From contig JAJTUQ010000007.1 of the NCBI GenBank assembly GCA_021399445.1, positions 434,001 to 498,000 of the forward strand: DNA of 64,000 nucleotides, in the 5' to 3' direction. Below, piece by piece: positions 22,762 through 35,143 of this stretch (within the stretch, counting starts at the first letter, position 1; each line of letters opens with the position of its first letter). A program made the translations under genes and the position numbers. The notes under the pieces were generated by a model. The model was not told the origin of the DNA, ran no database searches, and saw nothing but the letters and a program-made list of their open reading frames with translations. Source of the stretch: Xylogone sp. PMI_703 (Eukaryota > Ascomycota > Leotiomycetes).

Positions 22762-25700
22762 TTATCTCTGGTAAGTCGAGTCAGTTGGGGGGTCAAGGAT
22801 ATCAGGATAACATTAACGTACCCGTCCCCGCCTGCCATTGACCTGTTCTTGCTGTTGCATGTAACCCATCCCTTGAACAGTACCCATACCAGCATATCCA
22901 TATGCCATGGCCATACCTGGCGGGCCAAACGAGTTTTGACCTAACATAGGGCTAGGGGCCATCGGTGGAGGCTGAGCAGGATTGGTATTCTGATAACCGC
23001 CCTGGTTACGGTAATGTTCGATAGAAGGGCTGGAATTCCCATATCCCGCAAAGCCTGGCTGCACAGTTGGATAATAACCAGCCATTGGAGGAGCCCCTGC
23101 GCGCGCAAGAAGTTGTTGTTGGTATTGTAGCTGCTGCATGTTAATTGAGGGGATTGGAACGTTTGATGGTGCGAACATGGCCGTCTGAAGTCCGTAAGGG
23201 GGGTATTGTGGGAGATTTGAATCCATGCTGTCCTGTCGCTGCATGCCCATATCGAACTGAGACTGAGGGACCTGACCGTAGAACTGATTGCCATATTGAG
23301 GCTGTGGCATATGTCCGTTAGGCTGTGTATGATTTGATGCGGGTCGTTGACGCTCATTAGAATGATTATTTGGGGTGTTATCCCGATTTGGGCCGACGCT
23401 TCCATTACGGGTTGATAATCCAACCTCATCCATTAGGCGTTTATACCCCTGGGCAGGTTGAACTTTTAGTCGTTGAAGAACGTTCCGGACGTTCTCTACA
23501 ACTTGGGACCGAATACTCTCGTCAAAGAAGGGTGTTGTGAGAACCTTGAAAATGAAGGTTGCTCCACAAGTGTGGTCACTCAATATAGCTTCTAGAGTAT
23601 CATTATTAGAGGAGAAGAACAGAGCCTTTAAGATGGTATCGCGGGCCTCTGCTTCCAGCTTCTGGTTGATAACCTTAAGTACAGTAAGATACGCAACCTT
23701 ATGAGTGCAAAGGTGAACAAGGTGGGGCACGAGTTGCGGTGCGAGGACGGTGCGTCTTTGAGGGAATGTGCATGTATCAAGGAACCAGGTGAGAAGTAGT
23801 GCACCGTTTGCATTTGTAGCTAGTTGCACACTGTGCAAAGCAATAGCTGCGGCAAGCGCACGCTGCTGATCCTTGGTGGCGTGGTGACTCTCTAGGCAGG
23901 CTCGCATAGCTCTTGCACCGAATCGACCTTGAGCAATCTCCCACATTTGGCTTAGCATGGCCTCAAAGATGAAATCATTGTAAGGAGAACCGAACTTCAA
24001 GCAGCATTGAAGAACATAGTTTCCATATTGGTCAAGAAATAATGGAACAGTATATGGCCTCAGGTTGCTAACAATCATTCTCATCTGCTTGGGAGTTTTG
24101 CAGACGTCGATGATTTTTTGAGCTGCCCATGTGCCGTTCTTATGAACACCGATCTCAGCCATGTGAGGCGCAATTTCAGTCAACATGGCATCTCTCAGGT
24201 CGTCGGAGCAATGCTCGAAGAGTTTCTGGACCACAGTATTACCAAGATAGTCCGAGGATAATTCTGCAATCTCGGGGAGCATATCTACGGCAATGCCCTC
24301 AATCTCTGATTGCGTCCAGCTTTGATTGTCTATCCGCTTTCGGATATCCCGAAGCTTAGGGGCGTCGTGGATCCTATTATGAGCGGGTTCCGGAATTGCA
24401 GGAATTTCGGATTGATATCCATCATATTGGATGGCCTCCTGTAAACTGTGCGATATTTTGGCCTTGTCATCTTCGGTAGCACCAAAATCCTTGACAATTT
24501 TTAGAATGTCTACTTTCATGTCTGCTAAAGTTGGCATGCTCAAAGGAGTAGTGGATGGGCGATCAATGCCAGAGTTCTGTCCGGGGCCAGCTTCTGTTCC
24601 ATTGGCGTTCTCTTGTCCCTTCATGAAGGGGTCTGGACTTGGCGACGCAACAACTCCATCGGGCCCTGGTGTGCCGGATGGAGAAGGCGGCTTAGCGAAA
24701 TTTATACGAACTGGCCCTGCACCGGGAAATATTTCCTTTCCGTTCATCATTGCCTTAGCTGAGATGGCACTCTCTAGGCGCTCAAAATTGACAAACCCGC
24801 AGTTTTTGTGAGTGAGAACACGGGCCGAGATAATTGGCCCGTGGGACTTAAACATCTCAGTGAGGGTAGACACGGTCGTTGATGAGGGGATACTGCCTAG
24901 CCAAAGAGCTCTTGTTGGGCCTTCAAGGGTATCATCAGGATTGAGGTGTCCCTCGTTGTGGCTGTTCGACCGGCCTAGGGATATTGCCTGAACAGCATCC
25001 GAAAGTCCATCATATTCCTGAGAAGTTAAATCTGCCGCATTCATACTGCTGTCCATTCGAGTAGGGGTTGGATAATAATTGCGTAGAAGCCTTGAAGCTG
25101 GGGACTCTAGAACGCCGGCTGTTCTTGCTCTTGGTCTGCTCGAAGTGGCTTGGTTTGCAAAGGCTTGCACAGCAAGATTGTGTTGCTGGATAGCTGCATT
25201 GGTTGCAGCAAGTTGAAGATGCAGCTGCGCTTGTTGTGCTTCGTATGGAGTCATGCTCCCAGTATCATAGTCCTCATCATCCTCTGCATACTTTTCCTTA
25301 GCATTGACTGAATAGGATCGATATCTATTGGCTTGTTTGGTAAGATCCGCGATATTGGCCAGAAACGGGGTCGCTAATTGTGCTCGTGGCGGCTGTGGCG
25401 TATCTGCTAATCCAAGATAGTCCAATGTGCGCATTTGCATATCATTTTCACCTGTACCTTCTTTTGAAAACGCCGACTGAGTGGGAGAACTGGGCCCGTT
25501 TGATCCTAGACTTGCAATACTTGCAAGCGTGGAAGTCCTCTCACGGCCCGAGGACCAGTTCGTAGAAAACACGGATGGGCCGAATGGGCCACTCGCATTG
25601 CTATACTGTGGACGTTGTGGCATTGAACCGGCTCTTAGTCGAGATAGCAAGGCAGCGTTGTTAGCCACGGTCTGTTCCCCGATATCCCCAAGCCCAGGGG

Positions 25701-26296
25701 ATGGTGTCTTAAAAGGGCTCCGTGATGGAGAAGGTCGAGATGTGTTCGCAATTAAGGTAGGCAGCCCGGTAGCACCATTATTAACTCCACCAGGAGAGAA
25801 GCGGGAAGGAACTGTACCCGCACGTGCTCGCCGTGGCTGTGGTAAAGTGTCTACAGTTGGGAGTTGCACATAGTCCGGGAAGCCGTCAGTTGGTGACTCT
25901 GGGATATTTTCACGGAGGGGTGTTGAATGGCCGCTGGTAGGGGGTCCCCACACGTTGACGGGCAGCCCTTCTTGTGCTTGGATCTCTCTTGCTCTAGCGA
26001 GAATCCAAATATTAGTCTATGTCTTAAAAACTATGTCGATAGAAATGATACCTCTTTGAATATAGCCTGCTTGCACTTCCTAGCTCGTGAGATGGAGAAC
26101 CAGCCCCAGATCGCGAGTTACCGGCCATTTTGCCGGTAGAGTTGAGTGCACCTGGAATTCCAAAAGGAGACCGCAGGGCACCACCACTGGTGGGTTCTAT
26201 GGGAGAGGTGCTGGTAGTCGACGATCCTGATCTGGGTAAGCCAGAGACTCCTTGTGGGAGATAACCCAGATTCAAATGCTCCCTCCCAGATGACAT
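22762..26296 (-). CDS. Jsn1-type RRM plus Pumilio (PUF) RNA-binding protein
   Basis: Exon 1 is 26052-26296 and exon 2 is 22822-25993, joined across a 58-bp intron to read SKRAREIQAQEGLPVNVWGP. A likely third exon of six bases (22762-22767) ends the protein GRRGRR; if that intron is retained, the frame instead ends VR and stops at 22813. Total is about 1140 residues. An RRM starts near residue 443 (RALWLGSIPSSTT, CGFVNFERLES). PUF repeats follow from about 650 to 960 (DYLGNTVVQKLFEH, KNGTWAAQKIIDV, QYGNYVLQCCLKFG, RFGARAMRACLES). The ends are Ser/Pro- and Gln/Asn-rich. This is the yeast Jsn1/Puf1 architecture; that protein binds mRNAs for membrane and mitochondrial proteins in the cytoplasm and promotes decay or localisation. 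Several PUF repeats lack the classical base-reading residues, as is usual for this subfamily. Confidence 0.92.
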
Positions 26297-28473
26297 TATA
26301 GATTATCCGTCTATCCAATCAAGTCTCGATTGAGTCGAGAGATGCCAGGTAGGTTGAGAAAAAAATGGTAATCGCAGCGATCCGTAGGCAACACCAAAAA
26401 AATTGGTAAAAATTATTGCGACAAGGTCTATGGCGCAAATATAACGTTACCTATATCGACAAATATTATCTAGCACAGGAATCCGAATCTGAAAGTTGCG
26501 GGTTTGCACCGACCAGAAATCGTGTAAAGGATCGTGTGGCTTAGTTCGAGCGTAAAATTCGTCGACAGATTCAAGTTATTAAAAATTGGAGAGCCTGCAG
26601 AGACGAAACCGATGCCGATGCAATGAGACTCGTGAATGTCCGTATTGAATGAGAGTCGATGGCCGATAGGGATCGGTCGTCCGTGAAGCACTCGCCAGCA
26701 GATGTGGGTGGATGAGACGATCGTGCTTGGATTAAGCTTTTCGAGTATAAGAAGGAATCGAGTAGAACTCCTGAACCTTCCCAGTAAAGAGTAATGCTGT
26801 GTAGAAAATACAGGAAGTCATTAAACAGGGGGAATTGAAGTCGAAGGCGCCGAGGCGAGGGCGAGGAGTTGAAAAAGGAGAGAGGGATGAGGTACGAGGG
26901 AGTTGTGGATAGAGAGGGTTGGAAGTTCGAGGTGTGCGGGCGACTTTGCGTAGCTGGATTCGTTAGCGGAACAGTGTTTCACGACCTCCCTGTCAATTCT
27001 GAGGTTGACAACCGCCGGGCACTTGGAAAAAAGGAACTTCAACAGTTACAAAGGAGCACACGCGTCCACTGAGCAATCCATGGATCTAATAGGATCTGAA
27101 GATAATAGGATACATTCTTTTTACTCTGCCTCTTGCCGATTTCCGCTTACACTAAGCAGTACAAGTGGCCACCGCCCTGCGTCATTTGGGATGTCTTCTC
27201 CAGCTCATCCGGACCAGAAGGGTAAAGTACAAGGAGCGTCGGCTGCTCAGTCTACGGTTATAACTCTCGATGCCAAATGGATACGGTATAGCAGAGTCAT
27301 CACTACCGGCGTAACGCTACTCAGGTACGTGATGCTAACCGTATCCCTGAGCTGTCCTGCTCTCTCTCCTTCTGTTCCCACCAAAAGGGCGGGAGTCCAT
27401 TCGTTCAGCAGCAACGCGAATCCCCATCAGGACGGACAGTTCGGGTCCATCCGTGTATCCTAGAGAGGGTGGAAGACCCTGAGTATCCGCAAGATCCTTC
27501 TATGCAGTCATCGTATCTAATCCATCCGACAGCGATGCACCATCAGTTCTTCTTGTTCTAAAGCTAGACATGCGTGGCCTCAAGTCAAGAACCGTTCCCG
27601 GAGCACTGGAGAAGAGCACAGTACACAAAGCACAGCACAGCACAGCACAACTGGGCTACATTTGTGCTGCCCTTCGCTCCCAGTAGCCTCTAGTTATCGA
27701 GATCCAGTACTACCCTGTGATGCAAGAAGCGCCCCTTGGGGCTTGGCTTCGTCTAATAAAAGCTGTTCATGGCACCACTGCACGCGCTGCATAAACGGGC
27801 GTGAAGACCCTTTACAGTGCACGATAGTCCCCGGGCAGTAAGGGGTTCAATACGATTGAAGAAGCCACTTTCAAGGCCATTGATGCAGTGTGATTCAAGG
27901 CTTCGCGTACGTGTTTCCGCCTGCAACGATTTTCGGACACCAGAACATCAAATACCGGCCGTTGATTGACGCTACGAGCATGAGGATTTCCATCCTGAAA
28001 CGTTAGTGTGCATAACCATGTTCGGCCAAAGTTGCCGTCACAGCTGTCCCTGTAGGGCTCTGATCATTAATTAGTCATGATTTTGCTTGTGGTTTCTAGG
28101 GGATGTACTGATAGGAGCTGAGGGACCTGAAGAGCCGCCATATTTCTAGACACCAAGGCGGGGACAAGAATCTGCTGGTGTTATTGTAAAATATCATGAT
28201 ACCTGTGGTTCGATCGCATAGTACTTTGAGTACTTACGTACCTTACGTACGTAATTAACCGCTGGGCCTAGAATGGTTCATGAGGTCGGCAGCAGGGAGG
28301 TTTAGATCACGTGGTGTTACATAAAGAGACTAGCTCGCTTATCTTGCTTCCCCAGGCCGCATTCCTGGCCTCCCGCAGATCCCTGTATACTTTTTGTTGA
28401 CCTGACTTCATATTTGGTGAGCTTGGACTACAACCACCCGTCCAGCGACTGAATCGCGTCTCCATCCCTCAGC
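26297..28473. other. divergent intergenic region
   Basis: About 2.2 kb between the starts of the Jsn1-like gene (-) and Vps72 (+), so it carries both promoters. Open frames here (for example 27005-27463) have no recognisable content. A small GCACA repeat lies at 27630, and a TACGTAC-rich patch at about 28.23-28.26 kb near the Vps72 promoter. Confidence 0.5.
27630..27649. repeat. microsatellite (GCACA)4
   Basis: Four perfect copies of the pentamer GCACA, flanked by further CACA-containing sequence. Confidence 0.9.
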
Positions 28474-30485
28474 ATGGCGGAATCTGAGGAAGATACCCCT
28501 GCGCGATCTGATGCAGCGTCTTCATCGGAAAGTGGCAGCGAGAGTGAAGAGGAACAAGTGGAATGGCTAGCAACAACAAGAGAGAAGCGCTCTACTGCGG
28601 GGAACAGGCTGTCCGCGCTCCTTCAGCAGGAGGAACCTGACGATGAACTCGAGCTACTCTTCCAGGAAGACGAAGATGATGAGGGATTTGAGGATGAAGA
28701 AGGCGATCAATCAGATGTTCAGATGGACTCATCCTCCGATGAAGAAGACCAAGGACCGACAGCTGGAGCCGATGATTTGGAGGGCGAGAAGGAATTAGAG
28801 CGGGAAAACAGAGAAGAGAGGCAAGCCAAGAAGCGCAAGCTACAGGATGGTATTCCAAAGATCTTTCGCAAGAGAGTTAAGATCGATCCCACAGCTGCAG
28901 AGGCGCCAGCCTCACGGCCAAAAAAGAAATCCGAGCGCGTTTCATGGATACCAGCAGCGGGAGATATGCCTACTAGGGCTTCTGCGCGAGGAACTACAAA
29001 GAAAAGCAAAGAGCAACTCCATGCGCAAATGGTCCACCGCGAGATCAAGAGGTTGAAACAATTGGCAAACATGGAGAAGGCACAGGCGGCTAAAGAGGCA
29101 GCCAAGAAACCACCAATGACACAGGCAGATAGGCTGCGAGAAGCTGCGCAAGTGGAGAAGCAGAATGCGAAAAGTTTGAATAGATGGGAGGAAGCAGAGC
29201 AAAGAAGAGAAGAAGAACAGCGGGCGAAATTAGAGGCTTTGAATAATCGACAACTTGAGGGTCCGGTTATAACATGGTGGAGTGGGCTTGCTGAATGGGC
29301 TGGAGGCAAATTGAAAAAAGTGGGCAAAACTCTTACAATTGACGCGCCTAAAGAGAAAGCACAACCGAAAAAGAGGAAGGCGGCTGAAATGGAAGGTGAC
29401 TCTCAGTCTGAACCGATGACTGAACAACTGCCTAATGGAAATTCTGCTACCAAAGATTCTGTCGGTAAAGCATCTGCAGCTTCAGCCGACAATTCTAATA
29501 AGCCTACGAACGATGAAACACCAATAGTCGGTCAAGAGGACACAGAGGACAAGGCCGTTGCTGAAACTAAAGATGATAGGTCAGTTACTGACGACAAAGC
29601 TAATGATGAGTCTACGTCAAATCCCATACCACGCCAAGTACCCGAACAAGAGAAGACGGAAGATGATCAGACCAGACAACGGGAACCCCATCCCCAGCTA
29701 ACATCTAATCTTCCCTCCGCTGTTCCACTACCACCTCCAACCCCGGAATTACCTCCACCAAAGGACCCCACAAACCCGCCTTTCATTCTAGCTCCTCCTC
29801 CTGGCTTCAACTACACCCCTTACCCATATCCATCACTCCAACCACCAAATATACCCAATATCAGTATGCCATATCAGTTTCCACCAAGTCAGCTCACACC
29901 ATTTCACTCTCAACCACCGGAGCCGCCAGGTCCACCACCCCCACCAGTCATAGAACATACTGCGATTAACTACCTCATTCTATCCAATTTTGACGAGAAT
30001 GCCATCAAGAGCAAGGATGCTCAGACTCAAATTCTCTTCAATAGAAAGTTCCCTAAAGCACATAGTAAGTTCTAGTCTTTCTTTGTTATGAAAGGCAAGG
30101 TATTGATAGCAATGGTCTAGAACAAAAACCAGCTGAATCATGTGTCATCACTGCATATCCGGCAAAATATCGCGACCCATCCACTAATTTGCCATACTAC
30201 AATGCATACGCCTACAGAGAGATTCAGAAGCTGAAGCGTAGCGAGTTTAAATGGAGTAAATTTCTCGGTGCCTATGTTGGTATGGGCACGTATGCCGCTA
30301 GGGGTGTGCCACCAAGGTTCTTGAATCCTAATGCTCCGGGTCCGGCAAAGGAACCTAGTTCTGAGAAAGTCGAAGATACTGGAAGCAGTGCAAATGGAAA
30401 GGAGGACCAGGCTCCAAAATCGACTCCGGAATCGAGTAAAACAGCAACTGAGAACGGTGTTGCTACTCCTATTGAGGGCAGTTGA
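28474..30485 (+). CDS. swc2: Vps72/YL1 (Swc2), SWR1 complex subunit
   Basis: Two exons, 28474-30064 and 30121-30485, separated by a 56-bp intron, give 651 residues. The N-terminal YL1 domain (about residues 30-260) has the expected acidic run and the REKRSTAGNRLSALL and IPKIFRKRVK signatures. It is followed by a basic helix and a Pro-rich linker. The C-terminal YL1_C motif straddles the splice junction: FPKAH joins to KQKPAESCVITAYPAKYRDP, then NLPYYNAYAYREIQ. In yeast and animals this nuclear protein binds H2A.Z-H2B and helps the SWR1/SRCAP remodeller exchange H2A for H2A.Z. It is longer than many homologues because of the Pro-rich segment, which is common in moulds. The start ATG has acidic residues immediately after it, as in relatives. 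Confidence 0.95.
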
Positions 30486-31562
30486 TTGGTCGTGTGGATC
30501 GAGCAAATATGCCCAAAAATAAGGGCGATTGATTTTGACTGGCACATTATACAGGTTTGATATCAGCGAACCTATCCGTCCACCTTTGCGCCTACTACAG
30601 CCGTTACCACATGGCCTAGTATAATCATATTTAGAGGGCAGAACAAAACCCAAAGTAGTTGTCAGGATTCCAGCACGAGTCAAAGCCACTAGCGCATGGT
30701 TCCACGCTGGCGTAAAGCGACATTGGTATTTGAGGAAGAGTATTATGCCTTGCAAAGCCTTGTATATTAGTATAAGGGAATGATTGCTTTGCGCTGACGC
30801 TTCATGGGGAAACGGAAGTGTGAGACATAGCGAATCTATGACAGTGTACGACTAGTATAGAAAACCAACGCTCCAACTGGATGCATTGATATCAAGTGTA
30901 GAATATAAATGTCCTGTGCTGAAATGCTGGTGCTTGCATAGAATATGCTTCAGTGTTTTAATACACTTCTCGATGGTAAAACCAATTCGGATTACTGCTT
31001 GCATAAAATCCTGTTAGATTTCAGCATCCACATTCTTCGTAATTTACTGAATACATCCCTGTCTTCAATCAGTCGATTGCCCCGGATAAGCGTAGTGATG
31101 ATAAGTTTACCAAGTGCTTAATTGATATCTGCTTGCTAATTTATCGTACAGAAACTCAATATTATTATAGAAGTGCATGTTTAATATATAAGTGTCATTC
31201 AATTTGTAGGGTAGTATATACATCAAAGAACCTTGTGTCCCAAGAGAAGTCCCCAGTATTTCAGCGTTGCAAAATATCTAGGCTACGCCAAATGCCAGCC
31301 CTAAAACGAGAGTTCTGTCCAGCCCATGGGTATGATGCTGTGAAAGATATGCTGAGAAACTTGAAAATAATTAGACCGAAGTTTGACTGGTAAAGAGTAT
31401 TGGTAGTCTACCTCTCTTTGTAGTATTGAACGATCTAGAACCGGGCTGCATGTCTACAGCTACGTTCATTGTTTCACGCCCCCAATACTCAGCTGGTAAG
31501 ATAGATCCGAGCTTGAATTTGAGAGGAGCACCATCATTGTCCAGTCCATAGTATAATGCTCA
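30486..31562. other. convergent intergenic region
   Basis: About 1.1 kb between the 3' ends of Vps72 (+) and Rds3 (-), AT-rich. The 86-codon frame at 31133-31393 has no support beyond being open. Confidence 0.5.
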
Positions 31563-31953
31563 TCAAGTATACGTTCGCTGCTGTTTCTTCATATAGAATA
31601 GATCCGTCCTCGAACTACCCAGATTTATGATTTTCGGACATCCGTCTCTATCTTTCTCTAGTCTCGTGCATTCAAAACAATAGAAGGCATCGGAAATTCC
31701 TTCTCCACCGCATACAACACATTTGTTCTGATAGTTGCCGAAGCTGCACTCGTCACAGATCCGCACGATAGACGAAGGTCGGACATATGAATCACAGACC
31801 GGGCACTTGCCATCACACTTATCGCAGAGACGGCCTATGGCAATGCCGGCTTGCTTGCGGCACATTACAAGATCGCTAGAATAATTGTTAGCATCTAAAA
31901 GTCACTGAAATAGATGAATGGAAAGATATAGCTTACGGATGATGGCGGGACAT
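31563..31953 (-). CDS. rds3: Rds3/PHF5A, SF3b zinc-knot subunit
   Basis: A 17-base first exon (31937-31953) encodes MSRHHP. After a 61-bp intron, the second exon (31563-31875) gives [20 protein letters not shown] and the rest, 109 residues in all, the normal size. The CxxC pairs of the knotted zinc fold are all present ([25 protein letters not shown]). The C-terminal GSSRTDLFY motif is also present. In the family this protein is a core subunit of SF3b in the U2 snRNP, helping hold the branch-site adenosine. It is extremely conserved, so identity is secure. It is divergent from the pinin-type gene with about 305 bp between start codons. Confidence 0.97.
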
Positions 31954-32258
31954 GGTTAATCGCTAATATGGCGTCAATAAGTGGTGCGTTCTCTATAGAG
32001 TATCGAAAAAGTTGTCGCAAATTGATTCTGAATTCACCAGGATGTCAATGATGATAAGAGGTGAGGTTAATAAATACCCGGGATCTACGCCACCGACTTC
32101 TCGTTGTTTCTTTGCGCTTTGTAATGCACGGACCACATACCAGCCATATGCGGAGAGCTTGCTCAAGGCTAGGCCAATACTGCATCTTACGCTATCAATT
32201 CGATCAAGTCACTCCAATAACATTTTCTGTGCAGGAGAAGGGTCACGAGCCGCAGAAC
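31954..32258. promoter_or_regulatory. shared promoter of two splicing-related genes
   Basis: About 305 bases separate the start codons of Rds3 (-) and the pinin-type gene (+). The spacing is short enough for a shared bidirectional promoter. I see no clear TATA box. Confidence 0.5.
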
Positions 32259-33308
32259 ATGGCAGAAAGTATTGGGTACGTGTGATATTGTTCTCTTAGT
32301 AACCGGCGCTCATATCTGTCGTAGACCCATTGCATCCGCGGTTATAATCCCCGAGTCCGACCCTCTCTCAATCAAGCGCAAGCAATCTCCAACCCCCGAG
32401 CCAACGCCTTCCAAACGCTCTAGGTTATCAAACGAAGGGAGTATTGAATCCGCAACTACACTCCGTGCTTCCCCGTCGAGGGAACCTGAACCTGCATCTG
32501 AGCCATTGCCGGATGCGCCTCGAGAACCAAGCAAAGATGGCGGCTTAGATAGACGAAAAACCAGTATACAAGAAGAGCGCAAACGTGGCCAACGTTTATT
32601 TGGAGGTCTACTTAGCACATTAAGTCAGAGCGCACCTAATGGACAGCAGAAGCGGCGACAAGAAATCGAGAGGAGACAATTAGAAAAGGCGAAGCAGCAG
32701 AAAGTTGAGGATGAAGGGCGGAGAGCGGAGAAACTTGCAAAACTCAATGCTGTACGGAAGGTTGAGCAGGTCAAATTTGAACGAGAGGTGGTCAGTTAAA
32801 TTTTCTCTCCGAGGCAATAATCTGATCACTAATATGTGCGGTAACTCAGATGCGAATGCGACACTCGAATATGCTTGCCATGGCGAACTGCCTCTATACG
32901 AAGACGGAACCCAGGCTGGTAAGCGCATAGGCTTCTTATACCTTCAGCAGAGCATCTACTAAAGCGCAATAGTACTATAAACCTTGGGAACTGCAACCTG
33001 AAGAGGAAGACCGAATCAAGACTCAGATCGCCGAGGCAGAAGCTATCATTGAGCGAGAAGTAGAAGAGTTCAACTTAAAGCATCCGAAAGATGACGCAAC
33101 TGCAGAGGGAGAAACTAACGGCAGATCTAAGGAGCCGGTGGGTGAACCTCACAAAGAGTCTCCTTCTGTCCCTATTGCTGTTGATACTACTAATCCCAAG
33201 CCTTCACAAGAAGTTCCGTCTCAGCCGTCCAAGACGGAGAAAGAGTCTGTTGAAGAAAATAACGGCGAGGTCGTCGAGGAGGCCGAGGAGGATACTGTCA
33301 TATACTGA
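32259..33308 (+). CDS. pinin/SDK/memA-domain protein
   Basis: Four exons (32259-32275, 32325-32790, 32850-32918, 32973-33308) give 295 residues, with introns of 49, 59 and 54 bp. The N-terminus has a Ser/Pro/Glu-rich stretch. The pinin domain comes next: KRGQRLFGGLLSTLSQ, a charged coiled coil, then the hallmark TKTEPRLYYKPWEL built across the last intron. The tail is acidic, ending EEDTVIY. Pinin is a nuclear-speckle protein tied to the exon junction complex and alternative splicing in animals; the fungal protein is presumably nuclear and splicing-linked, which fits its divergent neighbour Rds3. The first exon is only 17 bases, so its start is the least certain part. The stop and the domain are clear. 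Confidence 0.87.
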
Positions 33309-33844
33309 CCATAGTACACGCAATGCTGGCTTCTTGGTTACCAGGACCTCTATTTCTATACTTTGGCGTCTACTGGAGCATGATCCTGGGGCGTACGGCG
33401 CTGTTATATAAAGTATGTTGTAGATTATGTATTTTGTAAACAGGATTACGGAGATAAATTGGTATGTAAAATCACTAACTCTGTACTATGCCCGAGCATA
33501 GCATTCAATTCTTAGGTTTTCATCTGTACTGTGATCTGAAAAGTTCTAAATCTGACGTGTGCCCCTTAGTCTAGTCTGTCAGCTCGGCCCATGCTGGGTG
33601 CCCCGCCCGTTCAGCAACCGAGGTATCTAAGCTTGCCGGTACTTAAACTGTTGAAACGACTTATGGGTTTGAAGTCAGCTTTTTAATACCTTCGCAATGG
33701 TTGAGTCTCTTTCAAGTCTTGGACTGTCCAGGAGCCATTAGCTCATGACAGCAAGCTCTATTGACTGGTAGCATCAATTCACTATAATACCCCCTTATGT
33801 TCCAATACTCCGAGAGTGCATACAACTCTTAAGGAAGTAGCACG
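33309..33844. other. intergenic and epoxide hydrolase promoter
   Basis: About 540 bases carrying the pinin 3' end and the promoter of the epoxide hydrolase. No gene seen. Confidence 0.55.
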
Positions 33845-34858
33845 ATGGCTGTTGGATCTGTTGATAAGATCAGACCTCAAGATCCTCGGGTCCAATACAA
33901 AACGGCTAATCTCAATGGCATCACCTACAGCTATATCTTAGCCGAGCCGGCGACTCGCCCTAAAGGAGTTATCTTTCTTATCCATGGTTTCCCAGATCTC
34001 TCATTTGGCTGGCGCTACCAGATCCCTTTGTTAACGGCAATGGGACTCCGTGTAGTAGCACCCGATATGATGGGCTATGGAGGGACGGAAGCGCCTCATG
34101 ATCTTAAATATTATACCTACAAACGCGCCTGCGATGATATGGCAGAACTAGCTCGCCAATTGGGCTATAGCCGTATCCTTCTCGGAGGCCATGATTGGGG
34201 AGGAGCCGTGGTTTATAGGTTTGCCATGTTATATCCCAAGCTGATAGCAGCGTTCTTCAGTGTCTGCACACCGTTCGCACCGGTTAACAAAACCTTCAAG
34301 GATATGACAGTGAGGTCGAATTTCAAGTACCAACTGCAATTTATTGGCTCAGAACTAGAAAATGTTATCAAGGGGGAGGAAAAGATGAAGCAGATGTTAA
34401 CATCAATGTACGGTGGACGAGGGCCGAACCGCGAAAGAGGGTTCGACGTCACTCACGGTGTCTACATTGATAATCTGGATAAATTGCGCCCCTCTCCCTT
34501 GCTAAGCCAGGAGGAGATTGATTTTTATGCGAAAAGATATGCCCTTCATCCGGATGTTCGTGGGCCATTGAGTTGGTATCGAACTCAGCAACTTAACTGG
34601 GAAGAGGCTGATGCTGCTGGATTTACAAAAGACCCTGCCAACTATAAATTTGATATGCCTATGCTTTTTGTTGTGGCCACAAAAGATGGCGCCCTACTTC
34701 CAAGTATGAGTGTTGGGATGGAGAAATACTTCAGAAATCTGACCCGAGGGGAGGTTGAGGCATCTCACTGGGCTCTTTGGGAGAAGCCTGCAGAGGTAAA
34801 TCGTCTTATCGAGGAATTTCTAGACGGTCAGATTTCTTCTGTTTCAGCGAAGCTTTGA
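33845..34858 (+). CDS. soluble epoxide hydrolase-type alpha/beta hydrolase
   Basis: An intronless 337-codon gene. It shows the oxyanion motif HGFPD, the DMMGYGGTEAP loop, and the nucleophile elbow GGHDWGG with Asp at 117. A lid follows with Tyr residues (SWYRTQQLNW), then the acid region ATKDGALLP and the catalytic His at 308 in ASHWALWEKP. An Asp rather than Ser nucleophile within HDWGG marks the epoxide hydrolase branch, which opens epoxides to diols through a covalent ester. There is no signal peptide or membrane segment, so it is probably cytosolic. In moulds such enzymes serve detoxification or secondary metabolism, and the substrate cannot be told. A haloalkane dehalogenase is less likely given the lid. 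Confidence 0.92.
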   Translation: MAVGSVDKIRPQDPRVQYKTANLNGITYSYILAEPATRPKGVIFLIHGFPDLSFGWRYQIPLLTAMGLRVVAPDMMGYGGTEAPHDLKYYTYKRACDDMAELARQLGYSRILLGGHDWGGAVVYRFAMLYPKLIAAFFSVCTPFAPVNKTFKDMTVRSNFKYQLQFIGSELENVIKGEEKMKQMLTSMYGGRGPNRERGFDVTHGVYIDNLDKLRPSPLLSQEEIDFYAKRYALHPDVRGPLSWYRTQQLNWEEADAAGFTKDPANYKFDMPMLFVVATKDGALLPSMSVGMEKYFRNLTRGEVEASHWALWEKPAEVNRLIEEFLDGQISSVSAKL

Positions 34859-35143
34859 AATTTGCCTCCAAGATGTATGCTAGTGTAGCTAATAGTTTTT
34901 TTGAGTTGTCCATACTAAAGGATGGTTGGATCTTGATCGTATTAATTGATGAGGCGTTTTTCATACAGCGAAGTACGTACTAAAGACCAGTAAAAAAATC
35001 CCAACCCCTCGTCTCTACATCTCATAATAAACTATTTAATCCGTTAGTAAGTCATGCCCTTCTCATTCCTATGTTTGCTAGAAAGAGCGCAAGTAATAAG
35101 TTGACGTGCACGTGATTTTTCTGCAACGTCACTCACAGTTATC

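Noticed and set aside
27005..27463. 152-codon frame between Jsn1-like and Vps72 genes
   Set aside because: No motif and low-complexity Ser/Pro content. It looks like chance.
28719..29327. 202-codon minus-strand frame within Vps72
   Set aside because: Shadow of the Vps72 coding strand; the plus-strand protein is a clear YL1 family member.
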